Positions 1-13,270 of a DNA stretch of 64,000 bases are shown in pieces. This stretch comes from Lasioglossum baleicum. Taxonomy: Eukaryota > Arthropoda > Insecta > Hymenoptera > Halictidae. Numbering within the stretch: position 1 is the stretch's first letter; the number at the start of each line of letters is the position of its first letter. The notes beneath the pieces are model-generated. The model saw only the letters and a list, made by a program, of their open reading frames with translations. It was not told where the DNA came from and did no database searches. The stretch spans positions 868,001 through 932,000 of the forward strand of contig NW_027469101.1 in NCBI RefSeq assembly GCF_051020765.1, in the 5' to 3' direction. A program made the position numbers and the translations under genes.

Positions 1-691
1 GAAGTACCTGGTTCGACTCAGGGAATCACAGGGTAGGGGAAGCTATTGAGTAAAGCATTCGTCTCTCAAAGAAGTTGGTATCGTTCTCGAATTGTTTGAC
101 CCTCGATCTATATATTTCATGCATGAAATTAATTTGTCCTTCACTAAAATGCCTACTAACTCGCTTCTCCGAACGCGAAGATATACTCTCGATACAGCGG
201 GATTGCTTCTCGAAGGTAAGGCCTTCTGTGAAATGTATGACCCTATACTAGCATGTAACGTTCTAAAGCGGTTTGACGGTGTACTTTTGTATTTATACCG
301 TGGAATGGGATGCCTAATGCCAATACTGTGCGGCAGATTTACACCCGGAATACCTCATCTGTCTCTCGAAATTCCAGGAAAGGTGTACCCATTGACGACG
401 CCGTTCGATCCTCAAATATGGCGGCAACGATCTCGAACGGTGTGTGTCGATTTTAATATTTATACAGGAAAATGTGGTGTCCGTCTGCCAATTTGCCTAC
501 TAATCTGTTTCCGTGAACAATAATAAGGGAGACACTCGGCGCAACTAGTTATATTCTCGGAAGGGCGAGTGTTGGGTATAGACAATGAGATTATACCAAT
601 AGGTAACCTTCTACAACGGTTTGACTCTGTATTTGAATATCTACACCCCAATATAGTGTGTCTAATGCCATTGCCATACGGCGGATTTACT
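1..691 (-). repeat. Satellite A array, minus polarity, about 2 units
   Basis: This is the left edge of the window and continues outside it. The sequence is the reverse complement of the A consensus seen further right. Landmarks occur in A order when read on the minus strand: a TTTGACCCTCGATC-type box near 97-110, CGATACAGCGGG near 190, GGTAAGGCCTTC near 214, and CCAATACTG followed by GCGGATTT near 318-330. The pattern repeats with a period of about 346 bp; the CCAAT/GCGGATTT landmark returns near 670-688. The array ends where it meets A units of the opposite polarity at about 691. Short open frames here are by-products of the unit and no gene is supported. Confidence 0.9.
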
Positions 692-2617
692 AGTGACTGG
701 CACCTTAATTTCATGTATGAAATATAGAGACCGGGGGACAAACCTTTTGGAAACGTTACCGTCTTCTTTGAGAGTCGAACAGTTCCGTCAATAGCTACAC
801 CTATCCTGTGACGCCGAAAGTAAAACCAGGCATGCCGGGTGTAAATCGGCGGAACAGTTTTGGACCTGGACACGTTAATTCACTCTTTGAATATTAAAGT
901 AGAGAGTCAAACCGTTTGAGAACGATATCAAATTGTATGAAGACATTGGTTTTAACGAAGGCCTTACTTTCCGAGAAGCATATCACGCTCTAGGGAGCAT
1001 CTTAGTTAGTGGTCACGGTAACATATCACTACACATTTCAGCATTCGAACATTTTATTCAAGTGTATGAATACCGGAATCGGGTCTCAACCCGTTCCAGA
1101 AAGTTACTATCTTCTTTGACAGCAGCACAGCTACGTCAATAGGTTCAACCATCCTGTGATTCCGAGAGTTAACTAGGTACCCTGGGTACAAATCCGCAGT
1201 TCAGTATTGGCAACAGATACCTGAGAATACGGTTTGAATATTAAATTAGGTCGACAAACCGTTTGTAAACGCTACAAATATGTATAAAGTCATTCTTCCT
1301 GCAGAATTCCTAACCTTCCGAGATCCAACACCCCACTGTATTAGGAGTATAACTTATTGTTTAGAGAATGGAAGCAGCATACATTTTGTTGACCGCACCA
1401 TAATTTGGTGTATGAAATAGAAGATCGATGGTCAAACCGTTCGAGAATGTTACTACCATCCTTTGGAGTCGAACGGCCTAGTCAGTAGCTCCACCTATCC
1501 TGTGGTTCCGAAAGTCAAACAAGATATTCCGGGAATAAATCAGCTGTATGGTATTGGCAGCACACACAATATTTCGTGGTATAAATATTATAGTCCAGAG
1601 TCTAACCTTTGTAGAACGTTTCGAATCGATATAAAGTCAAACTTTATAAGGAAGCCCTTTCCTTCCGAGAAGCTAACACTTTGTATCGAGATTAAATCTT
1701 CGTGTTCAGAGAAGGAAATTAGTATTCATTTCAGTGACGGGCACCTTAACGTCATCTGTGAATTCGAGGTTCGATGGCCATACCACTCGAAAACGTTGCC
1801 ACCTTCTGTGATTGCCGAGCGGCTAGGACTACAGCTACGGCCATCCTGAGATTCCGATGGGCAAATCAGGTATTCTGGGAGTAAATCGGCTGATGGGTAT
1901 TGGCAATTGACTACTTAATTCACTGTTTGAATGTTACTGTGTATCGACAAACCGTTTGAGAACGTTTGCAGTTGGTATAATATCAAACGTTTTATCGTTG
2001 ACCTTACAGTCCAAAATCATAGCGCGCTGTATTGAGAGTGTAACAAGGCATTCATATGAAGACATGAGTATACATTTTAGTGCCGAGCACCTTAATTTCA
2101 TGAGTGAAATGGAAGATCGGGTGTCGCACCGAGAACGATACCACCATCGTTGGGTGCCGAACGGCAAATAGATAGCTGCACCTATTACAAGAATCCATAT
2201 GTCATCTGTGCTATTCTGGGAGTGAATCCGTTATACTGTTCAGAAATAGACTCCTTAATTCACGGTATGAATATTAAACCAATGAATTACACTGTCGGAG
2301 AAAATTAGCTATTCGTATAAAGTCACACATCTTACCGAATACCTTACTTTAAAAGAACCTAAACCGCTGTAGCCAGTGCCTTGCTTACTGTTCACGGAAA
2401 CAATTAATAGGAGACTATATAGACGAAGTACATCATGCTTTCATATATGAACTGAATTATCGAGCGGCACACCGTTCAAGGACGATCCCATCTTCATTGA
2501 AAGTAGAACGGCTGAGTCAATAGCATCACATATCCCGCAATTCCGATTGTCAAACCAGATATTCCAGGAGTAAATGCATTGTACAGAATTGGCAATAGAC
2601 ATCTCAATTCACGGATT

Positions 2618-2881
2618 GAATATTCTAGAAGGCCGACAAGCCGTTGTAGAAGCGTGTCCAAGGATACAAACTAGTATACATTTTAGTGACGGGCACCTTA
2701 ATATCATTCATTCATTAGAAGATCGAGTGTCAAACGGTCCGAGAACGATACCAACATCTGTGAGAGACGAACGGCTAAGTCAACCGCTTCACATATCATG
2801 TGATTCGGGGAGTCAAACCAAGTAGTGCGGGATTATGTCCGCTTATCAGTTTTGGCAATCGACAGCTTATTTCATGGTTTG
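2618..2881 (+). repeat. Internally deleted A unit
   Basis: Two consecutive GAATATT landmarks are only about 263 bp apart instead of about 346. The missing segment, roughly 83 bp, lies between the box GTTGTAGAAGCGT near 2645 and ACTAGTATACATTTTAG near 2672. The usual CAATTGGTATAAAGTC, ACCTTCCGAGAAGC and GTATCGAGAGTATAAC boxes are gone. The rest of the unit is intact. This is a simple internal deletion within the tandem array. Confidence 0.8.
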
Positions 2882-5800
2882 AATAATGTAGAAGATCGTC
2901 AAACCGTTCGAAATCGTTACCAATTGGAATAAAGTCAAACGTTTTGTCAATGACCGTTCCTTCCGCGAACGTCACCCGCTTCATCGGGAGAATTACTCCG
3001 TGCTCAGAGAAGGAAACTAGTGTTCATTTCAGTAACGGGCGCGATAACTTCATATATGAATTAGAAGATCGATTGTCAAACCATTCGAGACCGTTACTGC
3101 CTTCTATGGTATTCGAACTGGTAATTACAAAGCTAGAGATATCCTGTCTTTCCCATAGTCATACCTGGTAATCCTTGGCTACATCCGCAAAACAGTATTG
3201 GTAATAGACACCTCAATTCACGGTTTGAATATTAATGCAGACCGCCGAGCAGCTGTGGAACGTTACAAATTGCTATAAAGTAAAACATATTGCTGAAGAC
3301 CATACCTTCCGCGAACCTCACCGTCTTCACCGAGAGTATAGCATTGTGTCAAGAGAAAGGAACTAGTATTCACTTCAGTGACGAGCACCTGAACCTCATG
3401 CACGAATTAGAAAATTCAGGGTCAAACAGTTCGAGAAAGTTACCACACTCATTGAGAGTGGAACGGCGACGTCTATTGCTCCACCTATCCTGTGATTCCG
3501 AGTCTCGAACCAGGTATTCCGGTAGTCAATCTGCTGTACACTATTGTCAATGTACACCTCAATTCATTGTTTCAATATTAACGTAGAGCGCGAAATCGGC
3601 CAAGAACGTTACCAGATGGTATAATGCCAAGCGTTTTACCGAAGAACTTATCCACCGAAAAATTAACCCGCTGTATCGAGGGTACAACTTCGTGTCCAGA
3701 GGAAGAAATTAGTATTCAATTCATTGGCGTGCACCCTATCTTCATGTATGAATGAGAAGTTTGAGGGCCAAACCTCTCGAGAACGTTGAAACCATCTATG
3801 AGAGACGAACAGCTAAATCACAATGGCTTCACCATTCCTGCGATTCCGAAAGTCAAGCCTTGCATTCCAGGAACAAATCCGCTGAACAGCATTGGCAATA
3901 GACACCTTGATCCCTGGTTTGAATATTAGAGTAGAGAGTCAAACCGGTGGAGAACATAAGCAACTGCTATAATGTTATAATATTTACTGAATATCTTACC
4001 ATCCCAGAACCTAACCCGCAGTAACGAGTGCCATGCCTAGAACTAACGGAAACAAAGTAGTAGGCATTATAGCAGAAGCACAGCTTATTTTCATACATAA
4101 ATTGGAAGATCGTGTGTGGATCGGTTCGGGAATGTTATCACCTCCTTTGGGATTCGTACGGCTAAGTCGAAGACTCATCTATCCGGTGAATCTGAGAGTC
4201 ATCTCAGGTAGTGCGGGAGTATGTCCGCCGGACAGTATTTGCAATGGACACCCTATGTCACGGTGTGATTATTAACGTAAACCGACAAGCCGTTCCAGAA
4301 CGCTACATATTCGTATAAAGTCATTCATTTTCCCGAATACCGTACCTTCCGAGGACCTATCGCGCTGTAAAGAGTGTTCTGCTTAATGTTTACGGAAACA
4401 AATTAGTAGACGTGTTAGCAGACGGGCACCTTAACTTTATTTATGTATTAGACGATCGAGAGTCAGAGCGATCGAGAACGATACACCATTCCTTGAGATT
4501 CATATGGCTAAGACAATAGCTTCGCATATCCTGTGATTTCGAAAGTCAAACCAGATATTCCGAGAGCAAATGCGCTGAACAGTATTGGCAACATATACCT
4601 CACTTCACGGTTTGAATATTAAAGTAGGCCGTCAAGCCGCCGTATACCATTACCAGTTTGTGTAGGGTCAAACTTCACAGGGATTGCCTTGCGCTCCGAT
4701 AAACAAATCCGCTCTATCGAGAGTATAGCTTCGTGTCTAGAGAAGCAAATTAGTATACATTTTGGTGACTGCACCTTGAAATCATGTATGAATTACAATA
4801 TCGACGGTCAAACCGTTCGAGGACGTTACGACCATTCTTGAGAGACGAACAGCTAACTCAATAGCGTCACCTATCCTGTGATATCCAGAGTCCAACTAGC
4901 AATTCCGGAACAAGTCTGCTGTACAGTGTTGGCAACAGATACCTTAATTCATGGTTTGATCATTACGGTACAGCGTCAATCCCCTTGATGGCGTTACCAA
5001 TTTGTATAAAGTCAAACGTTTTACGGAAGACCTCACTCTCGGAAAGCCTAACGCACTGTATCGAGCGTATAAGATGGTGCTCAGTAGCAGAAATTAGTAT
5101 AAATATTTGCTGGCGGACAAGTTTTGATCATGTATGAATAGCGAAATCGAGAATCAAAGCGTTCGAGAACGCTACCGCCTTCTTTGTGTGTCGAGCGGCT
5201 AAGTGAATAGCTTGACCTATCATGGCATTCTGGCAGTCATACCAGGTATACCTGGCGCAAATCCGCCGTGAAGTATTGGCAATGGCCGCCTCAATTCACG
5301 GTTTGCAGATTACAGTGGAGCGTCAAACCGATTGAGAGCGTTACAAATTCGTATAAAGTCAAATGTTCTACCGGAGAACTCACCCGCCGGAAAATAAACC
5401 ACCTGTGTGGAGATTATACCTTTGGGTTCAGAGGATTTATCAAGAATACGTTTTACCGACGGATTCCACACTTTCGTGTATAAATTGGCAGACCAATTGT
5501 CTAACCGTTCCAAAATGTTACGACCTTCATTATGGTTCGAAGGGATATGTCAATAGCTTCACCTATCCTGTGAATCCGATAGTCAAACCAGGTATTCCGG
5601 AAGTAAATCTGCTGTGCAGTATTGGCATCATACACCCTATTTCTCTGCATAAATAATAAATTCCAGAGTCAAGCCGATGTAGAACATTAGGAATTGGTAT
5701 AATGTAATTCTTTTAACCTATACCTTACCATCCTGAAATCTAACCCGCTGCAGCGATTGTCTCGCTTAGTGCTCATGGAAATAAATTGGTAAAGATTTTA

Positions 5801-8800
5801 GCAGACGGACACCTATTATTTATCTGTCAATAGGAAAATCGAGGGCCAATCCGTTGCGAGTATGTTACCATCCGCTTCGAGAGTGGATCGCATAAGTGAA
5901 TATTTTCACTTATTTTACGATTTCGAGAGTCAAATGAGGCACTTCGGGAGTAAATCCTCGGATGTATATTGGTAGTAGACACCTTATTTCACTGCATGTG
6001 TATTAATGTTGGGACTCAAGCAGTCGGAGAACATTACGAATTGGTATAATGTAATACTTTTAACTAATACCTTACCTTCCTGGAACCGAACCAGCTGCAG
6101 CGACCATCTTGCTTAATATACATGGAAACAAATTATTAGAGATTTTAGCAGACGGGCACCTTATTTTCACATATAAATCGGAAGCTCGAGGGTCAAACCG
6201 TTCGAGAAAGTTACCACCTTGATTGAGACTCGACCGGTTAAGTCAAAAGCTTCACCTATCCAGTCATTCCCAGAGTCAAACAAGGTATGCCGGGCGTATA
6301 TCCGCGGAAGGGTTTTTACCCTCGACACATGAATTGACGGATGGAATATTAAAGTAGAGATTCAAACCATTTGAGAACGTTACCAATTGGTATGAAGACA
6401 TGCATTTGACCGAATACCTTACCTTTCGAGAACCTAACCCGCCGTATCGACTGAATAAATTCGTATTGAGGGAAGTAAATCAATAGACATTTTAGTGACC
6501 CCACCGTAATTTCATGGATGAATAAGAAGATCGAGAGTCATGCCTTTCGGGATCGTTACCACCTTGTTTGGGATTCGCACATGTAAGTCAATATCTTCTC
6601 CTATCCTGTGATTCCGAGGGTCTAACCAGGTATACCTGTAGTAAATTCTGTATACATTATTTGCAATATTCACCCTAATCACAGTATAAATATTAATGAA
6701 TACAGTCAAACCGTTGTACAATGGTACCTATTGGTACATAGTCAAATTTTTTCCCTCCGAGGTCCTAGCCCGCTGTATCGAGAGTATAACTTCGTGTTCA
6801 GAGTACGAAATTAGTATTCATGTTAGTGACCTTATCGTCAAGTATGAGTCAAAATATCGAGGATCAAATCGTTCCCGAACGTTACCACCGTCCTTCAGAT
6901 TCGAACGACTATGTCAACAGCTTCACTTATCCCATGATTTCGAGAGTAGATCCAGTTATTCCAGGAGTAAATCGGTTTTCCGCTTTGGCATTAGACACCC
7001 TACTCCACGGTATAAATTTTAAAGCACGGGGTCAAACCGTTGCTGATCGTTAGCTTTTGCTATAGATTCAAACTTTTTTCCGAAGGCTTTAACTCCCTAG
7101 AACGTATCGCGCTGTATCGAGAGTATAACTTCGAGATCAGAGAACCAATTACGTGCATCAATAAGAAGATCGTGCGACAAACCGCTCGAGAACGTTATCC
7201 CATTTCTTGGCAATCGCACAGCTAAGTCAATAGCTTCACCTATTCCAATATTCCAATAGTTAAACCATGTATTCCGGGAGTAACTCCGCTGAACAGTATT
7301 GGAAATTGACACCGTAATTCACGGTTTCATTTTTGTCGTAATGCGTCAAACCGTTGCAGATCGTTACCTATTCGTATAAATTCATTCTTTTTACCGAATA
7401 CCTTAACTTCCGAGATCATAGCTCGCTGTAACGAGTGTCTTGCTTAATGTTCTCGAAAACATATTTGTAGACATTTTAGCAGACAGACACCACATATTCG
7501 CGTATACATATGAACAGCGAGAGTCAAGGCGTTCTGGAATGTTATCAACTTCTGTAAGAGTCGAGCGGCTAACTCAATTGCTTCATCTATATTGCGAATT
7601 CGAGAGTCACACCAGGTATTCCGCGACTAAACCCGCTGTTCAGAATTAGTATTATACACCCTATTCCATGGTATAAATATTAATGAACAGGCTCAAACGT
7701 TACCTGTTGCCAATCAGTCAAACATTTTACCGAAGACCTCACCTTCGGAGTAGCTAATCCACTGGTTTGTGAGTATATCATGGTGTTCAGAGGAACAAAT
7801 TGGTATACATTTTAGTCACGGGAACCATCATTTCATGAATGATTTAGCAGATCGTGCGTCAAAGCGTTAGAGCACGTTACGACCATCTGTGGGAGTCGAA
7901 CTACTAAGTGAATAGCTCCACATATCCTGTGATTACTAGGGACAAGCAGGTATGACGGTAGCAAATCCACTACCAGTATTGGCATTAGATACCATAATGC
8001 ACGGTTTGAATATTAAAATAGAGTGTCAATCCGTTGTTTATCGTTACCTACTCGAATAGAGTCAAATATTTACCTACGGCCTTACTTTCCAAGAACCTAA
8101 CGCTCTGTAGCGAGTGTCATGCTTAGGATTCACGGAAACAAATTAGTATACATTTTAGTTGGAAGCACCTTAATTCCATTCATGAATAAGTTGATCGAGT
8201 GCTAATCCATTCGACAACATTACCACCTTCTTTGAGAATAGCGCATCTATGACAATAGCTTCACCTATACTGAGATCCCGAGAGTCACACCAAGTATATA
8301 AGGCGTAAATCCGCTGTACAGTATTGGCAATAGACACCTTGATTCACGGTTTCAATATTAAAGTATAGCATCAAACCGTTTGAGAACATTACCAATTGGT
8401 AAAAGGAATTACTCTTTACCGGATACCATACCTACCGAGAATATACCTCGCTGTTCATGGATATAACATCGTGGTCAGAGAAGCAAATTAGTATACATTT
8501 TAGTGACGGGCATTCTCAATTTCATCTATGAATTAAAAGGTCGAGTGAAAACCGTTCGAGAAAGTAACCACCGTCTTCGAGCGTAGAGCAGCTACGTCAT
8601 TAGCTTCGCCTATCCTGTCATGTCGAGAGACAAGCCAGGTATTCCGCTACTAAACCCGCAGTACTGTATTGGAATTACATATGCTATATCATGTTTTAAA
8701 TATTAAGGAATAGAGACATACCATTGTAGAACGTTACTTAGTGGTATAGAGTCAACCTTTTTGCCGAAGGCTTTACCTGCTGAGAACCAATCCCGCTGTA

Positions 8801-9718
8801 TCGAGAGTATGACTTCATGTCCAGGGAAGCAAATTTGCATATCTTTAAGTGACGGCGCCCTTAATTTCATGTGTGAAGTAGAAGATCGAGAGTCAAGCCG
8901 TTGGAGAACGATACCAACTTTCTTCAGAGTCGCACAGGAAAGTCAATACCGCCACCAACCCTACGATGCTGAGGGTCGAATCAGGTATTCAGGGTGTAAA
9001 TCTGCGGAACAGTATTGGAAACACACATCTTAATTCACGGTTTAAATATTCAAGCAGGCCGTCAAACCGTAGGGGAACATTACCTATTCGTGTAGGAGCA
9101 AACTTCTCACAGAATGCCTTACCCTCCGGAATGCTGACCCACTTTACCGAGAGTATATCACCGTGTTCATATGTACGAACTAGTGTACATTTAAGTGTTG
9201 GGCACCTTAATTTCATGCATGAATTAGAAGATCCAGGGTTAAACGGTTCGCGAACGTTACCACTTTCACTGAGAGTCGAACGGCTAAGTCATTCGTTCCA
9301 CCTATCCCGTGATTCGGAGAGGCAAGCCAGGTACTCCGGGAGGAAGAGCGCTGAACAATATTGCCAATAGTCACCTTAATTCACGGTTTGAACAAAAAAA
9401 TAAATCGTCGATACCATTTGAAAACAGTGGCGGTTGGCTTAAAGTCAAACACTTTACAGATGACCTTATCTTCGGAGGTGCTAACTTGCCGTTTCTGGAG
9501 TACAACTTCGTACTGCGAAAATGAAATTTGTCTTACTTTCAGTGACGGGCACCTTAACTTCATGTACGAACTAGAAGTTCGAGGGAAAACTACTCGAGTA
9601 CTTTGACACAATCTGTTAGAGACGAAAGGCTAAGTCAGTATCTTCACCCATCCTGCGATTCCGAGAGACAAACCAGATATTCTGGGAGTAAATCCACTGA
9701 ACTGTATTGGCGCTAGAT

Positions 9719-10064
9719 ACCTTAATTCACGGTTTGAATATTAAAGTAGGGAGACAAGCCGCAAAAGAACTTTACCAATTCGAATGACGACATTCTTCGT
9801 ACAGGACACCCTACTTCCCGTGAAGCTAACCCACTGTATCGAGGGTATGACGCCGTTTTCGAAGAGACAAGTTACCATATATTTTATTGACGGGAAGCGT
9901 AATTTCATCTATGAATTTCAAGATCGAGGGTCAACCGGTCCGAAAACGTTACCACCTTCATCTAGAGTTGAACTGCCATGTCAGTAGCTTCACTTATCCA
10001 GCGGTTCCGAGAGAAAAATCACGTATTCTTGGAGTATATCCGCTGAACAGTATTGGCCATTGAC
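9719..10064 (+). repeat. Representative A unit with its two half-units
   Basis: This copy is 346 bp from one ACCTTAATTCACGG-type landmark to the next. It splits into two related parts: half 1 at about 9719-9895 (177 bp) and half 2 at about 9896-10064 (169 bp). Each half starts with a CCTTAATT-type box, then a TTTGAAT or TATGAAT box, then GAG-GTCAAACCG, then a GAACGTTACCA-type box about 45 bp further in. The downstream parts of the halves also align loosely, with GTCAAACG against GTCGAACG, CCTTACCTTCC against CTTCACCTATCC and CGAGAGTATAAC against CGAGAGTCAAACC in the family consensus. The A unit is therefore best read as an old dimer. Confidence 0.75.
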
Positions 10065-11439
10065 TCCTTAATGCAGGGTTTGAATATTAAAGTAGAGCGT
10101 CAATCTGCTTGAGAGCGTTGCCATTGGTATAACGACAAATATTTTACCGATGGTCTTACCTTCCGAGATCCAGACCCGCTGCACAGAGAGTAACACCTCG
10201 TGCTCAGAAACAGTAGTTAATATTCGTTCCCGTGACGGTCATCTTAACTGCATGTGTGAATTAGAACGTCGGGCGTCAATCATTTCGAGATTGTTACCAA
10301 CTTCCTGGAGAGCCGAACGGCTCAGTCAAAAGCTCCACCTATCCTATGAATCCGAGAGTCAAGCCACGTTTGCGGGAGCAAATCCGCTTTACAGCATTGG
10401 TAATAGACTCCATCATTCACGGTTTAAATATCAAAGCAGAGTACCAAACCATTAGAGAACGTTACCAATTTGTATCGAGTCAAACCATTTACCGAAAGCC
10501 CTACCTGTGGTCAATCTAACCCGTTGTATCGATAGTATAACTTCGTGTTCAGAGAACGACATTAGTATACATTTTTCTGATGGGCATACTAATTTTGTGT
10601 ACGAATTGGAGGATCGAGTGTCAAACCGTTCGAGAACGATACCACCCTCTTTGAGAGTCGAACATATAAGTCAATAGCTCCACCTACACAGTGATTCCAA
10701 GGGTCAAACCAGGTATGCCGAGAGTAAATCCGCTGAAGAGGATTGGCAATGGATACGTTAATGCGCGGAGTGAATACTAACATAAAACGACACACCGTGA
10801 GAGAACGTTATCAGTTGGTATGAAGTCAAACGAACCAGCGAACGCCGTACCTGCCGAGAAGCTAATCCGATATATCGAGAGCATAGCTACATGTATAGGG
10901 GAACACATGAGTATACAATTTAGTTACGGCACCGTAAGTTCATGCATGAATTAGAAGATTGAGTGTGTAACCGTTCGAATTCGTTACCACCTTCTCTGAG
11001 AGGCGAGCTGCTAAGCCAATAGCTTCACCCATCCAGTTTCCGAGGCCCAGACCAGGTATTCCGGAAATAAATCTGCTGAACAGTATTGGTAATAGACACC
11101 TTAATTCACCGTCAAGCCGTTGTGGGACAATACCTATAGCTGTAGGGTCAAACTTCTTGTAGAATGCCTTACCCTCCGAAAAACTAACTCGCTGGATCGA
11201 GAGTATAACACCGTATTTAGAGGTACGTTCTAGTACACAATTTAGTGACGAGCACCATATTTCCATGCATGAATACGAAGATCGAAAGTCAAACCGTTGG
11301 AGATCGTTACCATTTTTCGTGAGAGTCGCATACCTAAGTCAATAACATCACCGATACCCCGATACTGAGAGTCAAACAAGGTATTTCGGGAATAAATCCA
11401 GTGAAGGGTATTGGCGTTGACACCATAATTCACGGTATG

Positions 11440-11590
11440 TATATTATGGTAGAGCGTCAATCCGTTTGAGAATGCTACCAATTGCTATAACGTCAAATGA
11501 CTTACTGACGAACTTACCCTCCAAAAGCCTATCGTGCTGTACTGCCGCTGTACAGTCCTGGCAGTAGACACCTTAATTCACAGTATGAAT
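11440..11590 (+). repeat. A unit shortened to about 150 bp
   Basis: The TATTATGGTAGAG landmark near 11441 is followed by the next ATTAAGGTACGG landmark near 11589, only about 148 bp later. About 198 bp of the usual 346 is missing. The break is near 11540, where the AGCCTATCGTGCTGTACTG segment of half 1 runs straight into the CCGCTGTACAGT segment of half 2. Both breakpoints contain GCTGTAC, so a microhomology-mediated or unequal-exchange deletion between short matches of the two half-units is a plausible cause. This is inference. Confidence 0.7.
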
Positions 11591-13270
11591 ATTAAGGTAC
11601 GGAGTCAAACCGTGGGTGAACATTACCAATTGTTATAATGTCACTCTCTTAACCGAATACTTTACCTTCCGATAATCTAACCTGCTGTATGGAGTGTCTT
11701 GCTTCGTCTTCACAGAAACAAATTACAATTCATTTTATTGACAGGCTCCGCAATTCCATATATGAACAATAAGATCGATACTCAATGCGATCGATAACGT
11801 TACCACCAATATTTAGATTCGCACAACTGAGACAATGGCTTCACCTATCCAGTGATTGCGAGGGTCGGACCAGGTCTTCCGGGCGTCAATCCGCATAGAA
11901 GTACTAACAGTACGCACGTTAGTTCACAGTATTAATATTAAAGTAGAGTGTCAAGCCGTTGTATAACGTTACCCATTTGTATAGTGCCAATCTCTTTATG
12001 GAAGGCTACCACAGGATAACAAAACCCTCTGTATCGAGAGTATAACTTCGTGTTCACAGATACAAATTTAACGCCTATTTTATCAGGAGCACCTTAATTT
12101 CATGTATTAATTAGAATATCAAGGGTAAAACCGATAAAGAACGGTACCACGCTTTTCACAGTCGAACGGCGAAGTTAATAACTTCACCTATCCCGTGATT
12201 CTGAAAGTCCACCTGTTATACCGGGAGTAAATCCGCTGAACTATATTGTCAGTAGGCACCTTAATTCACGGTATGAATATTAAAGTAGAGAGTCAAACCG
12301 TTGGAGAACATTAGCAAATGGTGTAACGTCAAAAATTTACAGGATACCTTGCCGTCCAGGAAAATAGCCCGCTGTAGCGAGTGTCACGCTTAGAGCACAC
12401 GAAAAGAAATTAGGAGATATTTTTGTAAGCGGACTCATTATTTTCATGTATGAAGAGAATAATCGGGAGTCAAGCATTTCCAGAACGATACCACCTTCTT
12501 TGTGAAATCGCACAACTAACACAATAGCTTCATCTATCCTGTGAATCCGAGAGTCAAGCCAGGTATTTCTGGAGTACAACCGCTGATCAGTACTGGCGAT
12601 AGAAATCTTAATTCACGAATTGATTATTAAAGTAGATCGTACAACTGTTTTAGAGCGTCACCAATTGTTATGAAATCAAACATTTTACAAAAAGCATTCC
12701 CGTCCGAGAAGCAAGCCCGTCGTATCGAGAGTATAGCTTCGTGTTCAGAGAATCACATTTGTGTACATTTTAATGACTGCACCTTACCTTCGTATATGAA
12801 TTTGAAGATCGAGGGTCAAACCGATCGAGAACTTTATCACCCTATTTGAGAGTCGATTGGCTACGTCAATAGCTTCATCTATCCCATGATTCCTAGATTC
12901 AAACCAGGTGCCCAGGGAGTAAATTCGCTGTACCGTATTGGCAATAAACACCTTAATTCACGGCATGAATATTAAAGAAGGCAGTCAAACCGCTGTAGAA
13001 CGTTACCAATTGCCGTAAAGTCACACGCTATACCGGAGACCTTACCTTCCGCGAAACTCTCCCGCTTCATCGAGAGCATACCTTCCTGCTCAGAGAAAGA
13101 AATCAGTAGACATTTTAGTGACGGGCACCTTAATTTTATGAACGAAATAGAGGATCGAGTTTCAAACCGTCCGAGAATGTAATCACATTCTATGTGAGTC
13201 GCACATCTAAATCAATAGCTGCACATATCCTGTGACTGCGAAAAGTAAATCAGGTACTCAAGAATATACC

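Noticed and set aside
1463..1849. 128-codon open frame with a Ser/Glu-rich peptide seen again in dozens of other places
   Set aside because: The peptide containing SIHFSDGHLNFM and LPPSLRVERLSQ is the translation of the A consensus in one frame. The unit is about 346 bp and changes frame each time, stops fall at random between copies, and no start, splice or promoter context is conserved.
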